Shown here in pieces: positions 50,615 through 60,396 of a DNA stretch of 64,000 nucleotides (position 1 is the first letter of the stretch; each line of letters begins with the position of its first letter). The translations under genes and the position numbers were made by a program. Below the pieces are notes generated by a model that worked only from the letters and a program-made list of their open reading frames with translations, was not told the origin of the DNA and did not search any database. This stretch comes from Duganella guangzhouensis (lineage in GTDB: Bacteria; Pseudomonadota; Gammaproteobacteria; Burkholderiales; Burkholderiaceae_D). Where the stretch lies: assembly GCF_009674535.1 (NCBI RefSeq), contig NZ_WKJK01000011.1, forward strand, positions 1 to 64,000, read 5' to 3'.

Positions 50615-51985
50615 ATGGCAATTCGCGAGAGCTTTACCTATACCGATATGGATCTGTGGCTGAACGAGAAGCGCGTCACGGAAATTGAATGCCTGGTGCC
50701 CGACCTGACCGGCGTGGCACGCGGGAAGATCCTCCCGCGCGGCAAATTCACGCAGGAGCGCGGCATGCGCATTCCGGAAGCGGTGCTGGGCATGACCGTG
50801 ACCGGCAACTACCCAACCGAGGACGCGGGCTACGACCGCGCCATCTCCAGCACCGACCGCGACATGGTACTGAAGGCCGATCCCACCACCATCACCATGG
50901 TGCCATGGGCCACCGATCCCACCGCGCAGGTGATCCACGACTGCTACTTCGCAGACGGCCGGCTGGTCGATTTCGCGCCGCGTTCTGTGCTGCGCCGCGT
51001 GCTCAAGCTGTACGCAGACCGTGGCTGGAAGCCAGTGGTGGCGCCGGAACTGGAGTTCTACCTGACCGCCAAGAACAGCGATCCGGACCTACCATTGAAA
51101 CCGCCAATCGGCCGCAGCGGCCGCGCCGAAACCAGCCGCCAGGTCTACAGCATCGACGCGGTGAACGAGTTCGACCCGCTGTTCGAGGACATCTACGATT
51201 ATTGCGACATGATGAACCTGGACGTCGACACGCTGATTCACGAAATCGGCGCCGGCCAGATGGAGATCAACTTCCTGCATGGCGAGCCGCTGGGCCTTGC
51301 CGACAAAGTGTTCTTCTTCAAGCGCACCTTGCGCGAAGCGGCGCTCAAGCACGATATGTACGCCACCTTCATGGCCAAGCCGATGGCGGGCGAGCCAGGA
51401 TCGGCGATGCATGTGCACCAGAGCGTGGTGGACATCAAGACCGGCAAGAACATCTTCAGCTCGGACGATGGTTCGGCCTCGCCGCTGTTCAAGAACTACA
51501 TCGGCGGCCTGCAGCGCTACATGCCTTCGGCCATGGCCATCGTGGCGCCGTATGTGAACTCGTACCGCCGCATCGTGCGCCACACGGCGGCGCCAATCAA
51601 TATCCAGTGGGGCATGGACAATCGCACCGTGGGCTTCCGCGTGCCGGAATCCGGCGTGCAGGATCGTCGCGTTGAAAACCGCATCATCGGCGCGGACGCC
51701 AATCCCTATCTGGCGCTGGCGGTCACGCTGGCCTGCGGTTATCTCGGCATGGTCGATCAGGAAGATCCGACGCCGATGACCACCGACAGCGCCTACGATC
51801 ACAAGATCGAACTGCCGCAAGGCCTGCCGCAGGCATTGCAGCTGTTGCGCGGCGAAGACCGTTTGCGCACCGTGCTGGGCGACCGCTTCATCGACGTCTA
51901 CGCCGCCATCAAGGATCTGGAGCATCAGGAATTCATGACCGTCATCAGCCCGTGGGAGCGCGAGCACCTGCTGCTGCACGTTTAA
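50615..51985 (+). CDS. puuA: Gamma-glutamylputrescine synthetase (PuuA-type)
   Basis: The 456-residue glutamine synthetase homologue ligates glutamate to putrescine or a related amine, the first step of the gamma-glutamylated polyamine pathway. It retains all visible metal ligands: the pair in APELEFYL, E217 in GAGQMEINF, the histidine of GSAMHVHQS and the glutamate of RVENRIIGADANPYL. It is closely similar to the defective paralogue at 35390 and shares its ending, EFMTVISPWEREHLLLHV. It lies 18 bases after puuD. Confidence 0.9.
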   Translation: MAIRESFTYTDMDLWLNEKRVTEIECLVPDLTGVARGKILPRGKFTQERGMRIPEAVLGMTVTGNYPTEDAGYDRAISSTDRDMVLKADPTTITMVPWATDPTAQVIHDCYFADGRLVDFAPRSVLRRVLKLYADRGWKPVVAPELEFYLTAKNSDPDLPLKPPIGRSGRAETSRQVYSIDAVNEFDPLFEDIYDYCDMMNLDVDTLIHEIGAGQMEINFLHGEPLGLADKVFFFKRTLREAALKHDMYATFMAKPMAGEPGSAMHVHQSVVDIKTGKNIFSSDDGSASPLFKNYIGGLQRYMPSAMAIVAPYVNSYRRIVRHTAAPINIQWGMDNRTVGFRVPESGVQDRRVENRIIGADANPYLALAVTLACGYLGMVDQEDPTPMTTDSAYDHKIELPQGLPQALQLLRGEDRLRTVLGDRFIDVYAAIKDLEHQEFMTVISPWEREHLLLHV

Positions 51986-51997
51986 GCGAGAGGCCAT

Positions 51998-53386
51998 ATG
52001 AGCAACTACGATACCAATGCGATTCAGAAGCTGGACAACGCGCACTACATGCATCCGTTCACCGACCACAAGGCGCTGGGCGAGAAGGGCGCGCGCGTGA
52101 TGGTGCGCGGCGATGGGATTTATCTGTGGGACTCGGAAGGCAAGAAGATCATCGACGGCATGTCCGGCCTGTGGTGTGTGAACGTCGGCTACGGCCGCAC
52201 CAGCATTTCGGAGGCGGTGTACCAGCAGATGGAGACGCTGCCGTTCTATAACAGCTTCTTCAACACCACCAATGTGCCGGCGGTGCAGCTGGCGGCGAAG
52301 CTGGTGCAGATCTCGCCGCCGCAGTTCAATCATGTGTACTTCACCGGTTCCGGCTCCGAGGGCAACGACACCAATGTGCGCATGGTGCGCCGCTATTGGG
52401 ATGTGCTGGGGCAGCCGGAGCGCCAGGTCATCATCAGCCGCCACAACGCTTACCATGGCAGCACCATGGCCGGCGCGTCGCTGGGCGGCATGAAGGATAT
52501 GCATGCGCAGGGTGGCTTGCCGATTCCGGGCGTGGTGCATATCGAGCAGCCGAACTATCTGGAGTCCGGGCGCGGCCTGACGGAGGAAGCGTTCGGCATC
52601 GAGGCCGCGTCGTGGCTGGAGCAGAAAATACTGGAGGTGGGGCCGGACAAGGTGGCGGCCTTCATCGGTGAGCCGATACAGGGCGCGGGCGGCGTGATTA
52701 TTCCACCTTCCACCTACTGGCCGGAGATACAGCGCATCTGCGACAAGTACGGCATTCTGCTGATTGCCGATGAGGTGATCTGCGGCTTTGGCCGCGTGGG
52801 ACGCTGGTTTGCGTCGGAACTGTTCGACATTCGGCCGGACCTGATTACCTTCGCCAAGGGCGTCACTTCCGGCTACGTGCCGCTGGGCGGCGTGCTGGTG
52901 GGCGACCGCGTGGCCAAGGTACTGATCGAGCAGGGCGGCGAGTTCAATCACGGCTTCACGTATTCCGGCCACCCGGTGGCGTGTGCGGCGGCGCTGGAAA
53001 ACATTCGCATCATCGAGGATGAAAAGCTGGTCGAACGCGTGGCCAATGAAACCGGGCCGTATTTGAAAAAGCGCTTTGCTGAATTGGCCGAGCATCCACT
53101 GGTGGGCTATGCCAACAGCTGCGGCTTTGTCGCCGGGCTGAATCTGGTGCGCAGCAAGGGTGCCACCGTGCACGATAACGTGGCGTTCGATCCATCGCTG
53201 GCCGTCGGCATGGTGTGCCGTGGCCATATGTTCAACAATGGCATGATCATGCGCGCCGTGGGCGACCGCATGATTATCGCGCCGCCGCTGGTCCTCACCA
53301 CGGCGCAGATCGACGAGATGCTGGCGCTGATACGCCACTGCCTCGACCTGACCTACGCCGATGTGAAGGAACGTGGCTGGCTGTAA
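51998..53386 (+). CDS. Class III aminotransferase (putrescine/SpuC-type)
   Basis: A 462-residue PLP enzyme of the omega-transaminase group. It has FTGSGSEGNDTNVRMVRRYW, AYHGSTMAGASLGG, LLIADEVICGFGRVG and the Schiff-base lysine in ITFAKGVTSGYVPLGG. It probably transfers an amino group from putrescine or its gamma-glutamyl form to pyruvate, giving an aldehyde for the next gene product. In this operon it could replace the PuuB oxidase, which is absent. It lies 12 bases after puuA. Confidence 0.9.
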   Translation: MSNYDTNAIQKLDNAHYMHPFTDHKALGEKGARVMVRGDGIYLWDSEGKKIIDGMSGLWCVNVGYGRTSISEAVYQQMETLPFYNSFFNTTNVPAVQLAAKLVQISPPQFNHVYFTGSGSEGNDTNVRMVRRYWDVLGQPERQVIISRHNAYHGSTMAGASLGGMKDMHAQGGLPIPGVVHIEQPNYLESGRGLTEEAFGIEAASWLEQKILEVGPDKVAAFIGEPIQGAGGVIIPPSTYWPEIQRICDKYGILLIADEVICGFGRVGRWFASELFDIRPDLITFAKGVTSGYVPLGGVLVGDRVAKVLIEQGGEFNHGFTYSGHPVACAAALENIRIIEDEKLVERVANETGPYLKKRFAELAEHPLVGYANSCGFVAGLNLVRSKGATVHDNVAFDPSLAVGMVCRGHMFNNGMIMRAVGDRMIIAPPLVLTTAQIDEMLALIRHCLDLTYADVKERGWL

Positions 53387-53396
53387 GGAGACTTCT

Positions 53397-54878
53397 ATGA
53401 CGACATGGCATGACAAGGCCGCCGCCGTGCAGGCGGACGGCCGCGCTTTCATCAACGGTGAACGGGTGTGGGCGAAATCGGAACAGCAGTTTGAAAATCT
53501 GTCACCCATCGATGGCCGCAAGCTGGGCATGGTGGCGCGCTGCGACGGCGCGGACGTGGACATCGCGGTGGCTGCCGCGCGCGCCGCCTTCGAGGACCGC
53601 CGCTGGGCCGGTAAATCGCCGGCGCAGCGCAAGCGCGTGCTGGTGCGCTTCGCGGAGCTGATGCAGAAGTACGGCGCCGAGCTGGCGTTGCTGGAAACGC
53701 TGGACATGGGCAAGCCGATCAAATACAGCCAGACGGTGGACGTGGGCGGCGCCGCCAATTGCATCCGCTGGTATGGCGAGGCGATCGACAAGGTCTACGA
53801 CGAAATCGCGCCCACGCCGGACAGCAACCTGGCGCTGATCACGCGTGAGCCGGTCGGCGTGGTGGCGGCGGTGGTGCCGTGGAATTATCCGATGCTGATG
53901 GCATCGTGGAAGATCGCACCGGCGCTGGCGGCGGGGAACAGCGTGGTGCTCAAACCGTCCGAGAAATCGCCGCTGACGGCGCTGCGGATGGCGGAGATCG
54001 CGCTGGAAGCGGGCCTGCCGCCGGGTGTGTTCAATGTGCTGCCGGGTTACGGTGCCGAAGCCGGTTCCGCGCTGGCGCTGCACATGGATGTCGACTGCAT
54101 CGGCTTTACCGGCTCCACGCGGGTGGGCAAGCAGATCATGCAGATGGCTGGTCAATCGAACCTCAAACGCGCGTGGACTGAGTTGGGCGGCAAGTCGGCC
54201 AATATCGTCTGTGCGGATTGTCCGAATCTGGATGCGGCGGTGGAAGCGGCCATCGGTTCGATCTTTTTCAACCAGGGCGAGAGCTGCAATGCGCCTTCGC
54301 GCCTGTTCGTTGAGGAGTCCATCAAGGAGCGCTTCCTGGAAAAGGCATTGGCCCTGGTGCCGTCCTATCAGCCGGCCGATCCGCTCGACGAAAACACCGT
54401 GATGGGCGCGATTGTCGATGCCACGCAGCTCAATACTGTGATGGGCTATATCGAGGCCGGACGCACCGGCGGCGCGCGGCTGCTGGCCGGCGGCAAACAG
54501 GCACGCACCGAGACTGGCGGTTACTACGTCGAGCCGACGCTGTTCGATCAGGTGGACAGCAGCATGACCATCGCGCGCGAGGAGATCTTCGGCCCGGTAC
54601 TGTCGGTGCTCAGCTTTACCGACGTACAGGACGCCGTGCGGCAGGCCAACGCCACGCCCTATGGCCTGCACGCCGCCGTGTGGACTTCGGACCTCAGCAA
54701 GGCGATTCAAACTTCGCGCGCGCTGCGGGCCGGCACGGTCCACGTCAATCAATACGATGGCGACGACATCACCGTGCCGTTCGGCGGTTACAAACAATCC
54801 GGCAATGGCCGCGACAAGTCGCTGCACGCTTTCGATAAATACACCGAATTGAAGACCACATGGATACAGATAGGCTAG
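53397..54878 (+). CDS. puuC: Aldehyde dehydrogenase (PuuC-type)
   Basis: The 493-residue NAD(P)-dependent dehydrogenase oxidises gamma-glutamyl-aminobutyraldehyde or a similar aldehyde. Motifs include GVVAAVVPWNYPMLM, FTGSTRVGKQIM, the general base in ELGGKSANIV and the catalytic cysteine in NQGESCNAPSRLF. The ATG at 53397 follows TAAGGAG. Its last 19 bases overlap the next gene. Confidence 0.92.
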   Translation: MTTWHDKAAAVQADGRAFINGERVWAKSEQQFENLSPIDGRKLGMVARCDGADVDIAVAAARAAFEDRRWAGKSPAQRKRVLVRFAELMQKYGAELALLETLDMGKPIKYSQTVDVGGAANCIRWYGEAIDKVYDEIAPTPDSNLALITREPVGVVAAVVPWNYPMLMASWKIAPALAAGNSVVLKPSEKSPLTALRMAEIALEAGLPPGVFNVLPGYGAEAGSALALHMDVDCIGFTGSTRVGKQIMQMAGQSNLKRAWTELGGKSANIVCADCPNLDAAVEAAIGSIFFNQGESCNAPSRLFVEESIKERFLEKALALVPSYQPADPLDENTVMGAIVDATQLNTVMGYIEAGRTGGARLLAGGKQARTETGGYYVEPTLFDQVDSSMTIAREEIFGPVLSVLSFTDVQDAVRQANATPYGLHAAVWTSDLSKAIQTSRALRAGTVHVNQYDGDDITVPFGGYKQSGNGRDKSLHAFDKYTELKTTWIQIG

Positions 54879-56209
54879 ACGCGTTGCGCGCGCAAGGCGT
54901 GCGTTACGTCTTCGCGCAGTTCACCGATATTCACGGCGCGGCCAAGGGCAAGCTGGTGCCGCTGGCGCAGCTGGCGGATGTGGTATCGCCGGGCGCCGGC
55001 TTTTCCGGGCCGTCGATCTGGGGCACCGGCCTGCCGCGCAATGGCCCGCGTTCCGAATACTACGGTCGCGCAGATCTGACCACGCTGCACGCCATGCCTT
55101 GGCTGCCGGGCTATGCGCGCGTGGTGTTGGACGGGTACGTGGCAGGCGAGCCTTTCGATGCCTGTCCGCGCCAGGTGCTGCGCAAGCAGGTGGCGCGGCT
55201 AGCGGCCAAAGGCTGGTTGCTCAACGCTGGACTGGAACCGGAATTCTTCCTGCTGCAGCAGGGCGCCGGCGGCTACGACGCTGAAGCCACCGACACGCTG
55301 GAGAAGCCATCCTACGACACCAAGAGTCTGCTGCGCCGTCGCAGCTTCCTCGACAAGCTGACCACATCGCTGAACGAATGTGGTCTGGGCGTTTACCAGA
55401 TCGACCATGAGGATGCGACCGGCCAGTTTGAAGTGAACTATCACTACGCCGATGCGCTGCGCGCGGCGGACAACTTCATGCTGTTCAAAATGGCCGCGCA
55501 TCACATCGCGGAAGAGGAGGGCATGCTGTTCTCCATGATGCCCAAGCCGTTTGCCGAACGGCCGGGTAGTGGTCTGCATTTTCATCTGTCGCTGGCGGAT
55601 GATGATGGCCACGCGCCGCTGGCGCTTGGCCCGGCCGATAGCGCGGAGCAGGGCGGCCGCGCGCTCGGCCTGTCGCCGCTGGGCTACCACTTCCTCGGCG
55701 GCCTGCTGCATCACGCACCGGCGCTGACGGCGCTGTGCGCGCCAACCGTCAACTCGTACAAGCGGTTGATGTGCGGCGAGTCGCTGTCCGGCACCAGCTG
55801 GGCACCGGCCTTCATCGGCTATGGCGACAACAACCGCACGGTGGCGGCGCGCGTGGTGCACGGCCGCGTCGAGTGGCGCATTCCGGACAGCGCCGCCAAT
55901 CCTTATCTGGCGCTGGCCGGGGTGATCGCGGCGGGACTGGATGGCATCGAACGTCAGCTCGATCCGGGCGAGCCGGTGAACCAGGACGTGTACGAGATGA
56001 GCGCCGCGCAGCGCAACGATCTGGGCTTGCGGCTGCTGCCGCAAAACCTGGGCGAAGCGGTGGCCGCGCTGAGGGTAGACAGCGTGCTGACGGCGTCGCT
56101 GGGCGCCACCATCGTCCACGAATTCTGCGCGCTGAAGCAGGCCGAATGGTTGGAGTATAGTCAGCATGTCAGCGCCTGGGAAACCGCGCGCTACCTGCAG
56201 CGTTTCTGA
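54860..56209 (+). CDS. Glutamine synthetase homologue, GlnT/GmaS-like
   Basis: This 449-residue protein is clearly different from the PuuA-type copies. It begins YVFAQFTDIHGAAKGKLVP, continues with DVVSPGAGFSG and LNAGLEPEFFLL, and has IDHEDATGQFEVNYHYADAL, MPKPFAERPGSGLHFHLS and RVEWRIPDSAANPYLALAG. These patterns recall the GlnT and gamma-glutamylmethylamide synthetase (GmaS) branch. The visible metal-ligand glutamates are kept. It may act on a different amine from its neighbours. It overlaps puuC by 19 bases. Confidence 0.85.
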   Translation: MDTDRLDALRAQGVRYVFAQFTDIHGAAKGKLVPLAQLADVVSPGAGFSGPSIWGTGLPRNGPRSEYYGRADLTTLHAMPWLPGYARVVLDGYVAGEPFDACPRQVLRKQVARLAAKGWLLNAGLEPEFFLLQQGAGGYDAEATDTLEKPSYDTKSLLRRRSFLDKLTTSLNECGLGVYQIDHEDATGQFEVNYHYADALRAADNFMLFKMAAHHIAEEEGMLFSMMPKPFAERPGSGLHFHLSLADDDGHAPLALGPADSAEQGGRALGLSPLGYHFLGGLLHHAPALTALCAPTVNSYKRLMCGESLSGTSWAPAFIGYGDNNRTVAARVVHGRVEWRIPDSAANPYLALAGVIAAGLDGIERQLDPGEPVNQDVYEMSAAQRNDLGLRLLPQNLGEAVAALRVDSVLTASLGATIVHEFCALKQAEWLEYSQHVSAWETARYLQRF

Positions 56210-56223
56210 ACCGGAGAGTCACG

Positions 56224-57558
56224 ATGAGCCAGGCCATGAAAGACTTTCTGCGCGAGCGCAATATCCACGAGGTGGAGTGCGTAATCGCTGACATGACTGG
56301 CATCGCGCGCGGAAAAATCCTGCCCAAGGATCTGTTCCTCAACGAGGGGCAGATGCGGCTGCCCAAGAGTGTGCTGCTGAACACCGTCAACGGCGAGCAG
56401 CCCAACAACATACCGTATGTAGGCGCGACCGATCCGGACATGATCTGCGTGCCGGATCTGGCCACGTTGCGCCAGGTGCCATGGGCGGCGGAGAACGTGG
56501 CGCTGGTGATCCACGATTGCCAGAATTTCGACGGCACGCCGGTCGGGCTGTCGCCGCGCGCGGTGCTGCGCAAGGTGCTGCAGCTGTACGAACAGCGCGG
56601 CTGGCAACCGGTGGTGGCGCCAGAGATGGAGTTTTATCTGGTCGCCCGCAGCAGCAATCCGCACGAGCCGCTGGCGCCGCCGTTGGGACGCAGCGGCAAG
56701 CCGGAGTCTGGACGGCAGTCGTATTCGATCGACGCGGTCAATGATTTCGATCCGTTCTTCCTGGAGCTGTCCACCTTCTGCAAGCAGCACGATCTGGGCG
56801 TGGAGACCTTGATCCACGAAGCCGGTGCGGGCCAGATGGAAATCAATTTCACGCACGGCGAGGCACTGGAGCTGGCCGACCGCGTGTTCCTGTTCAAGCG
56901 CGCCGTGCGCGAGACGGCGCTGCGGCACGGGATCTTCGCCACCTTCATGGCCAAGCCGATGGAGACGGAGCCGGGCAGCGCGATGCACATCCATCAGAGC
57001 GTGCTGGATACGGACACCGGGTTCAATATCTTCAGCCGCAAGGATGGCGATGCCAGCGACTTGTTCTTCAACTATATCGCCGGGCTGGAAAAGTACATCG
57101 TGCCGGCCACGCTGCTGTTTGCGCCGCATGTGAATTCGTACCGACGGCTGTCACGTTTCATGTCGGCGCCGACCAATGTGCATTGGGGGTATGACAATCG
57201 CACTTGCGGCATCCGCATACCGAATTCCACACCGCTTAACCGCCGCGTTGAGAACCGTGTGCCGGGCGTGGACGTGAATCCCTATCTGGCGATGGCGGCG
57301 ACGCTGGCTTGCGGGTATCTGGGCATGACCGAAGGGCTCAAGCCATCCGCGCCGATGTCGGGCAGCGCCGAGCATGTGGACCAGTTGCCGCGCAATCTGG
57401 AAGACGCCATCCAGCGCTTGCGCGAATGCCGGCCGTTGAGCGACATCCTGGGCGAGCTGTTTGTACAAGCGTTCTGCGAGGTGAAGGAACTGGAATTCGC
57501 CACCTACAGCCGCGTCATCAGCTCGTGGGAACGCGAGCATCTGATGTTGCTGGTATGA
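56224..57558 (+). CDS. Second PuuA-like glutamine synthetase
   Basis: A 444-residue homologue with IARGKILPKDLF, APEMEFYLVARSS, HEAGAGQMEINFTHGEAL (metal ligand present), GSAMHIHQSVLD and RVENRVPGVDVNPYLAMA. It is closer to PuuA than to the preceding GlnT/GmaS-like protein, but its N-terminal third differs (LNEGQMRLPKSVLLNTVNGE), suggesting another amine substrate. CCGGAGAG precedes its ATG, and its stop overlaps the start of the next aminotransferase gene (ATGA). Confidence 0.88.
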   Translation: MSQAMKDFLRERNIHEVECVIADMTGIARGKILPKDLFLNEGQMRLPKSVLLNTVNGEQPNNIPYVGATDPDMICVPDLATLRQVPWAAENVALVIHDCQNFDGTPVGLSPRAVLRKVLQLYEQRGWQPVVAPEMEFYLVARSSNPHEPLAPPLGRSGKPESGRQSYSIDAVNDFDPFFLELSTFCKQHDLGVETLIHEAGAGQMEINFTHGEALELADRVFLFKRAVRETALRHGIFATFMAKPMETEPGSAMHIHQSVLDTDTGFNIFSRKDGDASDLFFNYIAGLEKYIVPATLLFAPHVNSYRRLSRFMSAPTNVHWGYDNRTCGIRIPNSTPLNRRVENRVPGVDVNPYLAMAATLACGYLGMTEGLKPSAPMSGSAEHVDQLPRNLEDAIQRLRECRPLSDILGELFVQAFCEVKELEFATYSRVISSWEREHLMLLV

Positions 57559-58907
57559 GAACGGGGCTTGACTGGCAACGCGTGCAGGCGCTGGTGGCGG
57601 CCGAGCGGGCCAGCTACATCACGCGCAATCCCGAGTCGGCGCGGTTGGCGGGGCAGGCGGCGCAACATCTGCTGTTCGGCGTACCGATGCACTGGATGAA
57701 CGACTGGTCGACGCCCTTTCCGCTGACGGTGCGCGATGCCAGCGGCGCGCGCTTCCGCGATGCCGACGACCATGAGTACATTGACTTCTGCCTGGGCGAC
57801 ACCGGCGCCATGTTCGGCCACGCGCCGCTGGCGGTGGCAACCGCCATCGCCCGCCAGTCCGCGCGTGGTTACACCGCCATGCTGCCATCGGAGGACGCCG
57901 GTCCGGTCGCAGCCGAACTGGCGCGCCGTTTTGGACTGCCGTATTGGCAGTTCGCGCTATCCGCGTCGGACGCCAACCGCTTCGTGCTGCGCTGGCTGCG
58001 CGCGGCGACGGGCCGCAGCAAGGTACTGGTCTTCAACGGTTGCTATCACGGTACGGTGGACGATGTGTTCGTCGACCTGGTCGGCGGTGTACCGATGCAG
58101 CGCGACAGCCTGCTCGGCCAAGTGCACACCCTGACCGATCACACCGTGGTGGTGGAGTTCAACGACTTGCCGGCGCTGGAGGCGGCGCTCAAGCAGGGCG
58201 ACATCGCCTGCGTGCTGGCGGAACCGGTAATGACCAACATCGGCATGGTACTGCCGCAACCGGGCTACTGGGAAGCCGCACAGCAGCTCATCAAGCGCCA
58301 CGGCGCATTGCTGGTGATCGATGAAACCCACACCATCAGCAGCGGCATGGGCGGCTATGCGCGCGCGCACGGCATGACACCGGATGCGCTGGTGGTTGGC
58401 AAGCCGATAGGCGGCGGCATCCCCTGCGCGGTGTACGGATTTACGGAAGAAGTAGCGCACCGCGTGGAGCACGCCAAGCGCAGCGCCCCGCCGGGCCATT
58501 CCGGCATCGGCACCACGCTGAGCGCCAATATGTTCGCCATGGCGGCGATGCGCGCGAATCTGAAACAAGTGATGACGGAAGCGGCCTACCAGCACATGTT
58601 CGCGCTGGCGTCACAACTGGCGGATGGTCTGCGCGCCAGCATCGCACGTCACCAACTGCCGTGGTGCGTCACCCAAGTCGGCGCCCGCACCGAATTCCAA
58701 TTCAGCGCCGCCGCGCCGCGCAACGGCAGCGAAGCCGGCGCCATCATGGACAGCGAACTGGAACAGGCGATCCACCTCTACCTGCTCAACCGAGGCCTGC
58801 TGATCACACCCTTCCACAACATGCTGCTGGTCTGTCCCGCGACCACCGATGCCGATGTGTCGGCGTTGGTGATCGCATTTGACGCGGTCTTGCGGGAACT
58901 GGTTTAG
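57555..58907 (+). CDS. Class III aminotransferase (glutamate-1-semialdehyde aminotransferase-like)
   Basis: A 450-residue PLP enzyme with FCLGDTGAMFGHAPLAVATA, SASDANRFVLRWLRAATGR, the substrate-side motif VLVFNGCYHGTVDDV, LLVIDETHTISSG and the Schiff-base lysine in LVVGKPIGGGIPCAVYGF. The layout recalls glutamate-1-semialdehyde aminomutase and beta-amino acid aminotransferases. As the last gene of the polyamine operon it is unlikely to serve tetrapyrrole synthesis. Its 3' end overlaps that of panB by four bases. Confidence 0.86.
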   Translation: MRTGLDWQRVQALVAAERASYITRNPESARLAGQAAQHLLFGVPMHWMNDWSTPFPLTVRDASGARFRDADDHEYIDFCLGDTGAMFGHAPLAVATAIARQSARGYTAMLPSEDAGPVAAELARRFGLPYWQFALSASDANRFVLRWLRAATGRSKVLVFNGCYHGTVDDVFVDLVGGVPMQRDSLLGQVHTLTDHTVVVEFNDLPALEAALKQGDIACVLAEPVMTNIGMVLPQPGYWEAAQQLIKRHGALLVIDETHTISSGMGGYARAHGMTPDALVVGKPIGGGIPCAVYGFTEEVAHRVEHAKRSAPPGHSGIGTTLSANMFAMAAMRANLKQVMTEAAYQHMFALASQLADGLRASIARHQLPWCVTQVGARTEFQFSAAAPRNGSEAGAIMDSELEQAIHLYLLNRGLLITPFHNMLLVCPATTDADVSALVIAFDAVLRELV

Positions 58908-59782
58908 AAGCAGTGTTCTTGTGCGGGGAAGCTGCCGTTTTTGACTTCGGTGACGTAGGCGGTGAAGGCGGCTTCGATGCTGGTCTGGCCGTCCATGAAG
59001 TTTTTGACGAAGCGCGCTTTGCGGCCGGGGAAGACGCCCAGCAGGTCGTGCATCACCAGTACTTGGCCGGAGCAATCCGGGCCGGCGCCGATGCCGATGG
59101 TGGGAATCGCCAGCAGGTCGGTCACTTCTTTGCCCAGCGCTGAAGGGATGGCTTCCAGTACCACCATCGAGGCACCGGCGGCTTGTATGGCGAGGGCGTC
59201 GGCTTTCAGCAGGTCGGCGCTTTCGGTGGTTTTGCCCTGGACTTTGTAGCCGCCCAGCTGGTGCACCGATTGCGGCGTCAGGCCGATGTGGGCGCAGACC
59301 GGTACCGCGCGCTCGGTCAGGAATTTGATGGTGTCGGCCAGCCATACGCCGCCTTCGATCTTGATCATGTGGGCGCCGGCCTGCATCACTTGCACGGCGT
59401 TGGCGTAGGCGGTTTCCGGGGTGCCGTAGGCGCCGAATGGCAGGTCGGCGACGATCATGGCGTTCTTGGCGCCGCGCGCCACAGAGGCGGTGTGGTAGGC
59501 GATGTCGTTGACGGTGACCGGCAGCGTGGACTGGTGGCCGGCGCACACCATGCCCAGCGAGTCGCCGATCAGCAGCACTTCGACGCCGCTGCGCTCCATC
59601 AGGGCGGCAAAGCTGGCGTCGTAGCTGGTCAGCATGGTGATTTTTTCGCCAGACGCTTTCAGGGTATGCAGCGTGTTGACGGTGACGGCCTTGTTAAGCA
59701 GTGCTTTGGCCGGTGCAGGTGCGGTGGTGGCGGCAGGCTTTTGGCTCGCGGCCAGTTCGTTTCCTTGCAAGTAACCAGACAT
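58904..59782 (-). CDS. panB: 3-methyl-2-oxobutanoate hydroxymethyltransferase
   Basis: PanB makes ketopantoate from 2-oxoisovalerate and methylene-tetrahydrofolate in pantothenate synthesis. The 292-residue protein has the family blocks MLTSYDASFAALMERSGVEV, LLIGDSLGMVCAGH, ADLPFGAYGTPETA and ALGKEVTDLLAIPTIGIGAG. An N-terminal extension of about 35 residues rich in alanine, proline and lysine precedes the usual start of the fold; a start near TVNTLHTLKASG would be more typical in length. ATG at 59782 follows AAAGGATTTACC. Confidence 0.95.
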   Translation of the reverse strand: MSGYLQGNELAASQKPAATTAPAPAKALLNKAVTVNTLHTLKASGEKITMLTSYDASFAALMERSGVEVLLIGDSLGMVCAGHQSTLPVTVNDIAYHTASVARGAKNAMIVADLPFGAYGTPETAYANAVQVMQAGAHMIKIEGGVWLADTIKFLTERAVPVCAHIGLTPQSVHQLGGYKVQGKTTESADLLKADALAIQAAGASMVVLEAIPSALGKEVTDLLAIPTIGIGAGPDCSGQVLVMHDLLGVFPGRKARFVKNFMDGQTSIEAAFTAYVTEVKNGSFPAQEHCF

Positions 59783-59837
59783 GGTAAATCCTTTGGGTTG
59801 AAGTCAGACGCCGATAGTGTATATCGTCGGCGGAAAT

Positions 59838-60380
59838 TTAGCTGAGTGGGGCGATGCCCTGGTCGGCCACGCCGGCCGCGTATTGCGCGGCTGGGCCCAG
59901 GCCGGGAATGTGGATCGCCGGTGCGATTTCCAGCAGCGGCACCAGCACGAAGGCGCGCTCGGTCATGCGTGGATGCGGTACGGTCAGCGTGGCGGAATGG
60001 ATTACCGCGTCGCCGTACAGCAGCAGGTCGAGGTCGAGCGTGCGCGGGGCGTTGCGGTAGGGGCGTTCGCGGCCGTGTGCCTGTTCGATGGCGTGCAGTG
60101 TTTGCAGCAGTGTCTCGGCATCCAGCGTGGTGGCGATGCGGGCCACGGCGTTGATGTAGTCGTCGCCGCTGGAGTCGATCGGCGCGGTGCGGTACAGGCC
60201 GGAGGCGGCCATCAGTGTGCAGCCGGGCTGGCGCTGCAGGCGCGCCAGCGCGTCCTGCACGTTGCCGCGCGCGTCGCCCAGGTTGGCGCCGATGCCGATG
60301 TAGGCGATGGTGAAGGCGAACGGCGCCTGCTGGTCTGGCGCGGATGCCGGCGCCAGGCCGGCCTTGATCGCGGTGTGCAT
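59838..60380 (-). CDS. folK: 2-amino-4-hydroxy-6-hydroxymethyldihydropteridine pyrophosphokinase
   Basis: HPPK transfers pyrophosphate from ATP to 6-hydroxymethyl-dihydropterin in folate synthesis. The 180-residue protein has AYIGIGANLGDARGNVQDAL near its N-terminus and the signature YRNAPRTLDLDLLLYGD. The ATG at 60380 is 16 bases after the pcnB stop; the frame is open far upstream but only as a shadow of pcnB. About 20 extra residues precede the usual first strand. Confidence 0.93.
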   Translation of the reverse strand: MHTAIKAGLAPASAPDQQAPFAFTIAYIGIGANLGDARGNVQDALARLQRQPGCTLMAASGLYRTAPIDSSGDDYINAVARIATTLDAETLLQTLHAIEQAHGRERPYRNAPRTLDLDLLLYGDAVIHSATLTVPHPRMTERAFVLVPLLEIAPAIHIPGLGPAAQYAAGVADQGIAPLS

Positions 60381-60396
60381 GATGGTGCCGCGCAGC

